Source of the DNA: Planctomycetota bacterium
Lineage (GTDB): Bacteria > Planctomycetota > JAJSAM01 > JAJVHW01
Direction of reading: 5' to 3'
DNA length: 50,765 nt
Assembly (NCBI GenBank): GCA_021776825.1
Contig: JAJFFG010000051.1
Coordinates: forward strand, 81,283-132,047
The notes below the pieces were generated by a model. It worked only from the letters and a program-made list of their open reading frames with translations, had not been told where the DNA came from and made no database searches. Positions 42,165 through 50,280 of the stretch are shown here, in pieces. Position 1 is the stretch's first letter. Each line of letters begins with the position of its first letter. Position numbers and translations under genes: made by a program.

Positions 42165-44523
42165 CCGCCCCCGCTTCGGCTTGGAACGGCTTGAACGTCA
42201 GCAGCAGCGCGGGGAGCAGGATCAGGTCGGCCAGAATGCCGGCGACCATCGCGATGCCGACGAGCAGACCGAAGTAGATCGTCGGTGTGAACTTCGAGAG
42301 CACGAGCACGAAGAAGCCGGCGATGACGGTCAGCGCGGCGTACAGGATCGCGCGGCCGATCGAGGCGTGCGCGACGCGACACGCCTCGTGGAAGTCGCCG
42401 CTCTTGCGGACCTCACGCCGGAAGCGCACGACGTAGTGGATCGTCGCGTCTGCCGCGAGGCCGAGCGACACGCTGGCGATGGTGATCGTCATGATGTCGA
42501 GCGTGATGTCGGCGAAGCCCATGACGCCGAGCACCGTCGCGATCGGCAGCACGTTCGGGAGCATCATCAGCAGCCCGGCGCCGACGTGGCGCAGCAGCAG
42601 GATCAGCAGCAGTCCGACGGCCGCGAACACGAGGCCGAAGCTGCGCACCTGGCTGCCGACGACCGTCTCGAGCATGCGCGTGAACAGTTGGAACATCCCG
42701 GTGACGATGCGCTCCTCGCCGTCGAAGTGCGGGCTCTCCGCCAAGAACGCCTCGGTGCGATCGATGAACTCTTGGCGACGCAGGTCGACGGTCGTCTCGC
42801 GGATGCGCACCTGAACGCGCGTCATCATCACGTTGGTGCCGTCGTCGAGTTCGCGAGGCTTCATCACCATCGCGACGGCGTCCTCGAGCTGCGCGGCGCT
42901 CTCGCCCCCGCCGCCCTCCGTCGTCTGCTGCGCGGCGAGTTGGGCCTCGAGCTGCATGTAGAGCAGTTTCGGCGGGACGTTCTTCAGCCACGGCGTCGCG
43001 ACCGACAGGAGCTGCCGCCCGTAGCGCTCGAAGCTGACGAGCGACATCGTCTTGCCGACCTCGGGCTGCGCGTCGAAGAAGTCGTGCAGCGCCGTGATGC
43101 GCTCGAAGTTCTCCTTCTCGAGCCAGTGCATCTTCTCGGGCCCGCCGGGCAGGATGACCTCGAACGTCATCGTGCCGCCGATCTGATCCACCCACTTGAT
43201 GCCCTGGTGGACGTCGGTGTCCTCGACGAAGTAGTCGATGAAACTCGTGTCCACGCGCAGTTTCGAGATGCCGACGCCGGCGATCGTGAGACCCACGAGG
43301 CAGACCGCGTAGACCAGCGGTCGGTGCCGCATGGCGATGCCTGCGCAGGCCGTCAGGAGGCGAGACCGGCTCGAGTTCTCACTCAGCCGTTCCTCGGTCG
43401 CGCTGAAGAGCGACAGCGCTGCGGGCAGGAAGATCAACGAGACGTAGAACGCGACGATGACGCCGACGCCCATCACGACGGCGAAGTCCTTCACCGGCTT
43501 CACGTCGGCGTAGAGGAGTGAGATGAAGCCGAAGAACGTGGTGATCGCCGTGAACCAGCACGGCCGCCGGATCGCATCGACGGCGGCGAGGATCGAGTCC
43601 TGTTGGCTCAGTTCCGGATGCGCGCTGCGTGACTCGCGATAGGCGACCACCAGGTGGATCGAGTGCGCCATCCCGATGATGAAGAGCAGCGAGCTGATGT
43701 TCGACGTGACGACGGTCGTCTCGATGTTCAGCGCAACTGTGGCGCCGAGCACCGAGACCACGGTGATGAGGCAGGTGACGACCGGAAGGATCACGAAGCG
43801 CGGCCGACGGAAGAACACGAAGAGCGACAGCAGCAGGAAGAGCGTGACGGCCCAGCCGAACGTCACGATGTCGTGCTCGATGTAGTCGACCATGTCGATC
43901 GCGACCGTCGGCAGGCCAGACGCCTGGATGCGGGCGCCCTGCTCGCGATACCCGGTCATGACCTCGCGGACGTCGCCCACCACACCGCGCTGGAACTCGC
44001 GGCTGGTCTCCCCCTCCGGCAGGGCCGCGAGGTAGGCCAGCATGTTGAAGACCTCGCCGTCGTCCGAGATCACGTTGCGGACGTAGACCGGAGACGTCGT
44101 GAGCTCCTGGCGGGCCTTCTCGAGATCGATCTCAGGGTCGGTCAGCGAGTGCAGTGCGACCGTCTCGTCGGCGCGCGAAAGGAACAGCGGCACCGTCGCC
44201 GGGGACAGCACGGAGTCGATGCCGGGCAGCGCCTCCAGGTCGGAGGTCAGGCTCGCGACCATGGCGATGCCGTCCGGCGTCCAGGCGTCGGGCGGCTGGA
44301 TCGCGACGAGGATGTACTCGTCGTCGGTGAAGTAGTCGCGGGTCTCCTGGTAGACGTCCCAGCTGTCGTCGCCGTCCAAGACCATCGTCTTCGAGCCCGA
44401 GGCGAGCTGGAAGTCCGGCAGGTAGACCACGGCGAAGAAGAGCGCGACGGCCAGGAAGCCGACGACGTTGCGCCAAGCCACCTTGCGGCTTCCGAGGACG
44501 TAACGGAGATAGAGAGACCGCAC
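42145..44523 (-). CDS. RND-superfamily (MMPL-type) exporter
   Basis: About 792 residues from the GTG at 44523 (VRSLYLRYVLGSRKVAWRNV). It has the duplicated RND plan: one N-terminal helix, a large periplasmic loop, five helices of sterol-sensing type (ILPVVTCLITVVSVLGATVA; SSLLFIIGMAHSIHLVVAYR; SLIFLPAALSLF), then a second half with the same layout (GLAADATIHYVVRFRREV). The MMPL/HpnN-like branch moves lipids or hydrophobic compounds using proton flow; the substrate is not visible. No membrane-fusion partner gene is adjacent, which is normal for this branch. It is divergent from the subtilase operon (262 bp between starts). Confidence 0.88.
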   Translation of the reverse strand: MRSLYLRYVLGSRKVAWRNVVGFLAVALFFAVVYLPDFQLASGSKTMVLDGDDSWDVYQETRDYFTDDEYILVAIQPPDAWTPDGIAMVASLTSDLEALPGIDSVLSPATVPLFLSRADETVALHSLTDPEIDLEKARQELTTSPVYVRNVISDDGEVFNMLAYLAALPEGETSREFQRGVVGDVREVMTGYREQGARIQASGLPTVAIDMVDYIEHDIVTFGWAVTLFLLLSLFVFFRRPRFVILPVVTCLITVVSVLGATVALNIETTVVTSNISSLLFIIGMAHSIHLVVAYRESRSAHPELSQQDSILAAVDAIRRPCWFTAITTFFGFISLLYADVKPVKDFAVVMGVGVIVAFYVSLIFLPAALSLFSATEERLSENSSRSRLLTACAGIAMRHRPLVYAVCLVGLTIAGVGISKLRVDTSFIDYFVEDTDVHQGIKWVDQIGGTMTFEVILPGGPEKMHWLEKENFERITALHDFFDAQPEVGKTMSLVSFERYGRQLLSVATPWLKNVPPKLLYMQLEAQLAAQQTTEGGGGESAAQLEDAVAMVMKPRELDDGTNVMMTRVQVRIRETTVDLRRQEFIDRTEAFLAESPHFDGEERIVTGMFQLFTRMLETVVGSQVRSFGLVFAAVGLLLILLLRHVGAGLLMMLPNVLPIATVLGVMGFADITLDIMTITIASVSLGLAADATIHYVVRFRREVRKSGDFHEACRVAHASIGRAILYAALTVIAGFFVLVLSKFTPTIYFGLLVGIAMVAGILADLILLPALLLTFKPFQAEAGADAGTDA

Positions 44524-44785
44524 GGGAGACCGATGAGACGGGGCTCCGCTCCGCGCCGCAACATCCGATGGAGGAGTGAGTTGCGACGGCGGCCCCCCAC
44601 GTCGATCCCCCCACGTCCATCCACACAGTGTGCGCGACGCAGGTAACCTCTGTCCGGGAGCGGACGTCGCACCGTCGGGGAATGTGGCGGACGCAAAATC
44701 GAAACAGCGCGTATCAGAGTGCAACCCAGTGGAACCCATCCACGTGAGGCGCTCCGTACTGCGCCTCGAGCGAGAGACGAGGATC

Positions 44786-46324
44786 ATGCTGCGACACGAC
44801 CGCCCGACCGGGATCGCAACCGTCCGGACACCCATCGCACACGTCCGGAGACACCGTGCCACGCTGTTGGCGACCGCGCTGACCGCACTTCTCGTGAGCG
44901 CCCCTCCGGCGCCTGCGCAGGATGCGGATCACGGCTTCGGCCGCCCCGGATCGGTGCTCGACCTCTTCGACGAGTGCCCGATGCCCGGGCAGTCTGAGTG
45001 GGATGACGGCAATTGGGACGACTCCGACTGGGACGACTCCGACTGGGATGAAGGCGACTGGGACCTCGACGGCTGGGAGATCTCCTTCCCCGACGACTCC
45101 GAGGACACCTGGGGTTTCGAGCCGGACGTCGAGCTCACCTGGGAGGACCCGTTCAAGGAACTCCTGAACGACGACTCGATCCTCGGCCGGGACCAGTTCT
45201 GGCGCATGCCGTTCAACGAGATGCCTGGTGGGCGCCGCAAGCGCGGCGACAAGTGGCCGTGGGTGCCGGGACGCTACGTCGTCTGCGCCGAGCCCGGGAC
45301 CGACATCGCCGGTGAGCTGTGGCAGTTGGGCTACGACGCGGACGTCATCGCGGACGGGATGGTGACCTTCGAGGGACCGTGGCGTGGCCGCGGCGGCGAG
45401 GTGCCCGAGGCGCTGCGGCTGCAGCTTCAGCTGCTCGGTGCGTGCACGGTCGAGCCCGAGGGCGTCGCGCGCACGCCGGAGGGCTCACAGTCCAACGCGA
45501 TCGTCGTGGGCAGCGAATTTGGCCGCACGTTCAAGGATCAGAAGGCGTTCCGCTCCATCAAGATGGAGTCGGCGCACCAGATGGCTCGCGGACGGGACAT
45601 CGTCATCGCCGTGCTCGACACGGGTGTGGACCGCTTCCACACCGCACTCGACGGTCGCGTCCTCAACGGTCACGACTTCGTGGAGAACGTCGACGGCGCC
45701 GCCGAGCGGCCCGACTTCGCCGACACGGACCGTGACGGCGAGGTGGACGAGAGCTTCGGCCACGGGACGATGGTGGCGGGCATCCTGCACGCCGCTGCAC
45801 CCGAGGCGTGGATCCTCCCGGTCCGCGTGCTGGACTCCAACGGTGCGGGCACCTCCGGTCGCGTCGCGGCCGGGATCCGCTACGCGGTCGAGAGCGGCGC
45901 GAACGTCATCAACATGAGCCTCGGGATGCGGGCATTCTCGCCCGCGGTCGCCGACGCCGTGCAGATGGCGATCGAGCGCGACGTCGTCATCGTCGTCGCG
46001 GCCGGCAACGACGGGCGACGTCGCGTCGACTTCCCGGGCAACCTACCCGGTGTGGTCAGCGTGTCGGCCCTCGGCGTCCGCGGGCAGGGCGCACGCTTCT
46101 CCAACGGCAACGGCCGGAACGTCGTGGCCGCTCCGGGGAAGAAGATCATCGGCCCGTACCCCGGCGGCACCTGGGCGCGTTCGTCCGGGACGTCGTTCGC
46201 GGCGCCGATGGTCAGTGCGGCAGCAGCGCTCCTCGTCTCTCGCGAACCATGGTTGCGTCCGGACGAGGTCGAGAAGGCCCTCACCGATCGCAACCGACTG
46301 AAGCTCGACCGGCTCCTGCGATGA
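44786..46324 (+). CDS. Secreted subtilisin-like serine protease (S8)
   Basis: About 512 residues from ATG 44786, with a long signal peptide (hydrophobic core LLATALTALLVSAPPAPAQ). An acidic Trp-rich insert (residues about 72-96, five WD-D/E-x-D units) and a propeptide-like region follow. The peptidase S8 domain has the full triad: Asp278 in AVLDTGVDRFH, His326 in FGHGTMVAG and Ser470 in SSGTSFAAPMVSA, plus the oxyanion-side GNDGR segment. It should act outside the cytoplasm. It is the first gene of an operon whose next three genes overlap (ATGA at 46321), linking it to a sigma factor and a CHAT protease. Confidence 0.9.
   Translation: MLRHDRPTGIATVRTPIAHVRRHRATLLATALTALLVSAPPAPAQDADHGFGRPGSVLDLFDECPMPGQSEWDDGNWDDSDWDDSDWDEGDWDLDGWEISFPDDSEDTWGFEPDVELTWEDPFKELLNDDSILGRDQFWRMPFNEMPGGRRKRGDKWPWVPGRYVVCAEPGTDIAGELWQLGYDADVIADGMVTFEGPWRGRGGEVPEALRLQLQLLGACTVEPEGVARTPEGSQSNAIVVGSEFGRTFKDQKAFRSIKMESAHQMARGRDIVIAVLDTGVDRFHTALDGRVLNGHDFVENVDGAAERPDFADTDRDGEVDESFGHGTMVAGILHAAAPEAWILPVRVLDSNGAGTSGRVAAGIRYAVESGANVINMSLGMRAFSPAVADAVQMAIERDVVIVVAAGNDGRRRVDFPGNLPGVVSVSALGVRGQGARFSNGNGRNVVAAPGKKIIGPYPGGTWARSSGTSFAAPMVSAAAALLVSREPWLRPDEVEKALTDRNRLKLDRLLR
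44999..45073 (+). repeat. 15-bp tandem repeat coding for Trp-Asp units
   Basis: Five 15-bp units, each TGGGAY followed by 9 variable bases (two identical as TGGGACGACTCCGAC), encode W-D-D/E/L-x-D/N/G pentapeptides in the mature N-terminal region of the subtilase. The region is acidic and would be a good calcium- or cation-binding or linker segment. Confidence 0.85.
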
Positions 46325-46911
46325 CGGAGCCGGGTTCCGCCACGCGCTCACGCGCGGCGGCGGGCGAGCGCGACGCAGCGTGGGTACGGCGCTGCCTCGA
46401 CGGAGACGAAGACGCATGGTGCGAGTTGGTGCGCTGCTACAGCCCGCTCGTGTGGGCGGTGGCGCGGAAGCGGGGTCTGTCCGACGCGGACGCCGCCGAC
46501 GTGCACGGCACCGTCTGGCGCATCGCCGTGCAGGACCTCACACGATTGAGGAAGGCCGAGAGCGTCGGCGGTTGGCTCGCTCGCACGGCGGATCTGCAGG
46601 CGCTCCGCGTGATCCGCGGGTACTGCATCCAACGACGGGCTCTGGACCGCATTCCGGTGCGCGAGGAGGACAAGGAGCAGCCGTCGGACGTGCTGGGGGC
46701 GCTCGAGGACCGACGCCGCGTCGGCGCAGCGCTGGCGCAGGTCGGAGACCGGTGTCAGCGGCTCTTGCGACTCCTCTACTTCCAGAACCCCACTCCGTCG
46801 TACGCGCACATCAGCGGCGCACTCGACATGCCGATCGGCAGCATCGGCCCCACTCGCGCGCGCTGCCTGGGACGACTCGAGCAGGAGCTCGGGAGGGACT
46901 TCGATGAGTAA
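46321..46911 (+). CDS. ECF-like RNA polymerase sigma factor
   Basis: A 196-residue protein. Region 2 is ELVRCYSPLVWAVARKRGLS followed by DADAADVHGTVWRIAV, the usual core-binding/-10 helix pattern. Region 4 is LLRLLYFQNPTPSYAHISGA with an HTH ending PTRARCLGRLEQEL. The linker is short, so it is a two-domain ECF-type sigma factor. Its ATG overlaps the subtilase stop (ATGA) and its end overlaps the next gene by 8 bp. It probably drives its own operon under control of the downstream candidate anti-sigma factor; the target promoter was not identified. Confidence 0.85.
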   Translation: MTEPGSATRSRAAAGERDAAWVRRCLDGDEDAWCELVRCYSPLVWAVARKRGLSDADAADVHGTVWRIAVQDLTRLRKAESVGGWLARTADLQALRVIRGYCIQRRALDRIPVREEDKEQPSDVLGALEDRRRVGAALAQVGDRCQRLLRLLYFQNPTPSYAHISGALDMPIGSIGPTRARCLGRLEQELGRDFDE

Positions 46912-47527
46912 CACGGACATCCGCCACCCACGACTGCGTTGGCTCGTAGATCACCGCGACGGCGTGCTGGCCGGTCCGCGGCGAGACGCCACGGAGAGCC
47001 ACCTGCGATCCGGCTGCGCACCGTGCGAGGCCCGACTCCTTCGCCTCGAGCGCATGTTGGTCGCCGTGGCGGCCGGACCGCTGCCCGCTGCGCCCGCGCG
47101 GGAAGTCCGCGCGGGCGAACGGCTGTACGCCTCGACCCACCGCGCGGCGGGACTCGCGCTCGCCGCGGAGCTCGACGCCGTGCTCGTCCTCGATCAGGGC
47201 GCGGCGCTGGCGGCGTCGGTGCGAGCGGCCCCAGGTGACGTCCGCCGCATGCTCTGGACGTTCGGCGAGTGGGAGCTGGACGCCAGCCTGATCGCACGCA
47301 ATGGCGGCGTCGACGTCGTCGCGCAGGTGCTCGGTCCCGAGGACGACCCCGATGCCGTTCTCGCCGGCAAGGTCACCGCTTGGACCGCGGGCCGGACGGT
47401 TGCCGAGTCCCCGCTCCGCGCGGACGGGCGGTTCACCCTGCGCGGTCTGCGCCCCGGCGTCTACGCGCTGCGTGGCAGCGTCGACGGCACGCGCTTCCGC
47501 ATCCCGGAGCTGGTCGTCGACGCATGA
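46904..47527 (+). CDS. Candidate zinc-binding anti-sigma factor with a beta-sandwich tail
   Basis: A 207-residue protein with no membrane helix. The N-terminal part has His33, Cys38, Cys41 (HLRSGCAPC), a variant of the zinc anti-sigma signature HxxxCxxC with one extra residue between His and Cys. The C-terminal 80 or so residues look like a small carboxypeptidase-regulatory-type beta-sandwich (KVTAWTAGRTVAESPLRADG; RFTLRGLRPGVYALRGSVDG). Position directly after the sigma gene with an 8-bp overlap supports the anti-sigma role. Alternatively it is only an adaptor between sigma factor and CHAT protease. Confidence 0.6.
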   Translation: MSNTDIRHPRLRWLVDHRDGVLAGPRRDATESHLRSGCAPCEARLLRLERMLVAVAAGPLPAAPAREVRAGERLYASTHRAAGLALAAELDAVLVLDQGAALAASVRAAPGDVRRMLWTFGEWELDASLIARNGGVDVVAQVLGPEDDPDAVLAGKVTAWTAGRTVAESPLRADGRFTLRGLRPGVYALRGSVDGTRFRIPELVVDA

Positions 47528-50280
47528 CCCCATTGCTCGCCCTCGTCCGACGCCCTGCCCGCAGCGGCGGCGCGCCTCCGAGCGCGACGCTCCGGGGTCG
47601 CGGTGCGGAGTGGCAGGCGACCGAACGCGCACTCCTCCCCGAGGTCACGGCCTCGGACCGTCGGGGTGCGCGACTCGTGGCGGCCTTCTCGCGTCTCGCC
47701 GCGGCGTCGCGAGAGGACGAGGCGCGGGGACGCGCCGCGCGCCTCGCGGGGTCATTCCACACGCGTCACGGTCGGTTCGCCGAGAGCGTGAAGGCGTACC
47801 GGGTCGCGGTGGCGCGACTCGGCGGCATGGCGCGGGACGGAGCGCGGCTGGGTCTCGCGGCGTCGCTTGCGCGCGTCGGACGCTTCGATGCCGCAGCCGA
47901 CCTCTGTCGAACGGTGCGGCGCGGCGCGCGTCGACGTGGCGAGGGCGGGCTCGCGGCCGCCGCCGCGCTGAACCTTGGCGTAGCGCTCCACGAGGGCGGC
48001 AACCCGGCCGGCGCGCTCGATGCCTACGCGAAGGCGAGAACCGAGTTCGGTGCCGCAGGGCTCGGGGCGCACGCGGCCATGGCCGCCCAGAACCGAGCCA
48101 ACGCCCTCGTGCTGCTCGACCGGTACGAAGAGGCGGCGCCACTGTACGCATCAGCCGCCGACGAGCTGGCCGAGGCCGGAGCGGCCCGCGAGGCCGCGCG
48201 GTGCCGGTACAACCGCGGCGCGTTGCTCGTCGCGCAGGAGCGTCTTGGGGCCGCTGACGCCGAGCTACGCGGGGCGGAAGCGGATCTGAGGCGCGCCGGC
48301 GCGCCCGCGCTGGCCTCACTCGCGCGACTCGATCGAGCCGAGGCGCTGCTGCGGGCTCGACTGCTGCCCGAGGCGCGCCACGCGGTGCAGACAGCGCGGC
48401 GGGGAATGGGTGCGGCGACGCCGCCTGCAGAGCGAGCGCGCGGCGTGCTCCTGGCAGCCCGGATCGAGCTCGCACGCGGTGACGCGGCCTCCGCGCGCCG
48501 ACTGCTCGGTCGCGCGCTCCCGCAGGAGACTCCGGCGTTGCATGCCGAACGACTGGCGCTGCGCGGGCGGGCCTCCGCGGCGCAGGGTCGGACGACCGAG
48601 GCGCGTCGGTTGCTGGAGGCCGCCGCCGCGGAGCACGGTCGGACGCGTCCCGCCGCGCGGTCGCGGGCGCTCGCGGCCGCTGCCTGGTGCGCGCTGGCGC
48701 AGGGCGACGTGGTCACGGCGCGCCGACTCGCACGCTCCGCGGGGCGGCAGGGAGAGCGTCTTGGCGTCCCCGGCCTGGTCCACGGCGCCGCGGCGGTGCG
48801 TTTCCTCGTTGAGGATGCCGCCGGACGTCGGTCCGCAGCCTCGGCGGCGCTCGCGGAGGCGCTTGCCGCACTGGAAGACGTGCGCGCGGGTCTCGGCCCC
48901 GAGCAGATGCGCCGCGCCGTGCTCCGCGGTTCCGAGGGCTGGTTCGCGCGCGCGGTGCGCCACGTGCTCGAGAGCGATGGCCCCGAGGCTGCGCTCGCGC
49001 TGGTCGAGCGATGGCGCGCACGCTCCCTGGTCGACCTGCTCGGCGCGGCCGACCGGATCGACGAAGACGACGAGCGCATCGCGGCACTTCGCGCCCGCGT
49101 GGCGCGGCTCGAGCGACGCCTAGAGTCCGACGACGTCCCGGCGTTCCTGCGTGGTCCGCAAGCACCGACCGCGGTCTCGATCTCTGCTCTGCATCGGGCC
49201 GAACGAGCGTTGGCCGAGGCGTCGATCGGCGATGCGGCACCCGCCTTCGCGCCGGAACTCGACCTGGATCGGCTGCGGCGCAGCGTGCCCGCCGACACGC
49301 TCGTCCTGTCTCTATTCGGCGACGGCTCGGGCGGGGTCGCGTTCCACGCGGGCGACGACGTGCGCGCGGTCACGGGACTCGGCTCGCGCCCGCACGTGGC
49401 CTCGCTCGTCGAGGAGCTCTCGTTCCAGATCGGCCGATTTGCGCTCGGCCCGGAGGTCGTCGCGCGACACCGCCGTCGTCTCGAGGCGACCACGTCGCGA
49501 CTGCTCGGCGAGCTCTCGGCCGTCACGCTGGCTCCGGTCGCCCACCTCCTAGAACGCGCGCGACGCGTCGTCATCGTGCCGGACGGACCGTGGCACGCCG
49601 TTCCCTTCGCCGCGCTGCCGGTCGATGGCAAGCCCCTCGCCGCACGCGTGCCGATCTCGCTCGCGCCGACGCTGGCCGCCCTCGCGACCGACGTTCGACA
49701 GGCGCGCGGACGATCCGTCGTCATTGCCGCGCCCGACGCCCAGGCACCCCGCATCGCCGATGAGGGACGCGCCGTCGCTCGCGCCCTGGGCGACGCACGC
49801 CTTCTGACGGGAGATGCCGCGCGAGCCGACGAGTTGGGCTGGCGGACGCCGCCGCGGTGCCTCCACATCGCCGCGCACGGCCGATTTCGATCGGACGCCC
49901 CTTCCATGAGCGGCGTGCGGCTCGCCGACGGGTGGCTGCGCGCCATCGACTTCCGACGCCTGGCCCTGGACGGCTCGCTGGTGGTCCTCTCGGGCTGCAA
50001 CACCGGCGCGGCGCACGTCGACGCCGGCGGCGAGATCGAAGGACTCGTGCGCGGCGTCCTCGCCTCCGGAGCATCGGATCTGGTCGTCAGTCTCTGGCGA
50101 GTCGACGACGCGGCGACCACCTCCCTGATGCGTCGCTTCCACACGCTCCGCGCGCGAGGAATGACGCCGGACGCGGCACTCGCGATGGCTCAGGCCGAGC
50201 GGGCGCGAAGAGGCATCCACCCGTGGTACTGGGCCGGGTTTGGGTGCTGGTCACGAAGGTTGCGGGCGGCGGGTAGGTGA
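47524..50280 (+). CDS. TPR-CHAT cysteine protease
   Basis: 918 residues from ATG 47524, which overlaps the previous stop (ATGA). Residues about 40-470 are alanine-rich tetratricopeptide-like helical repeats (GGLAAAAALNLGVALHEGGN; AAMAAQNRANALVLLDRYEE). A linker follows, then the CHAT domain from about 600 to the end, with caspase-like catalytic His785 (LHIAAHGRF) and Cys825 (VVLSGCNTG) and the family's closing HPWYWAGF. CHAT proteases act in proteolytic signalling and in some defence systems, cleaving partners when the TPR part senses a cue. The last ~10 residues are encoded within the first arm of an R1 repeat. Confidence 0.9.
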   Translation: MTPLLALVRRPARSGGAPPSATLRGRGAEWQATERALLPEVTASDRRGARLVAAFSRLAAASREDEARGRAARLAGSFHTRHGRFAESVKAYRVAVARLGGMARDGARLGLAASLARVGRFDAAADLCRTVRRGARRRGEGGLAAAAALNLGVALHEGGNPAGALDAYAKARTEFGAAGLGAHAAMAAQNRANALVLLDRYEEAAPLYASAADELAEAGAAREAARCRYNRGALLVAQERLGAADAELRGAEADLRRAGAPALASLARLDRAEALLRARLLPEARHAVQTARRGMGAATPPAERARGVLLAARIELARGDAASARRLLGRALPQETPALHAERLALRGRASAAQGRTTEARRLLEAAAAEHGRTRPAARSRALAAAAWCALAQGDVVTARRLARSAGRQGERLGVPGLVHGAAAVRFLVEDAAGRRSAASAALAEALAALEDVRAGLGPEQMRRAVLRGSEGWFARAVRHVLESDGPEAALALVERWRARSLVDLLGAADRIDEDDERIAALRARVARLERRLESDDVPAFLRGPQAPTAVSISALHRAERALAEASIGDAAPAFAPELDLDRLRRSVPADTLVLSLFGDGSGGVAFHAGDDVRAVTGLGSRPHVASLVEELSFQIGRFALGPEVVARHRRRLEATTSRLLGELSAVTLAPVAHLLERARRVVIVPDGPWHAVPFAALPVDGKPLAARVPISLAPTLAALATDVRQARGRSVVIAAPDAQAPRIADEGRAVARALGDARLLTGDAARADELGWRTPPRCLHIAAHGRFRSDAPSMSGVRLADGWLRAIDFRRLALDGSLVVLSGCNTGAAHVDAGGEIEGLVRGVLASGASDLVVSLWRVDDAATTSLMRRFHTLRARGMTPDAALAMAQAERARRGIHPWYWAGFGCWSRRLRAAGR

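Noticed and set aside
48024..50144. 706-codon antisense frame over the CHAT gene
   Set aside because: Ser/Arg/Ala-dominated translation typical of a shadow frame; CHAT motifs are on the plus strand.
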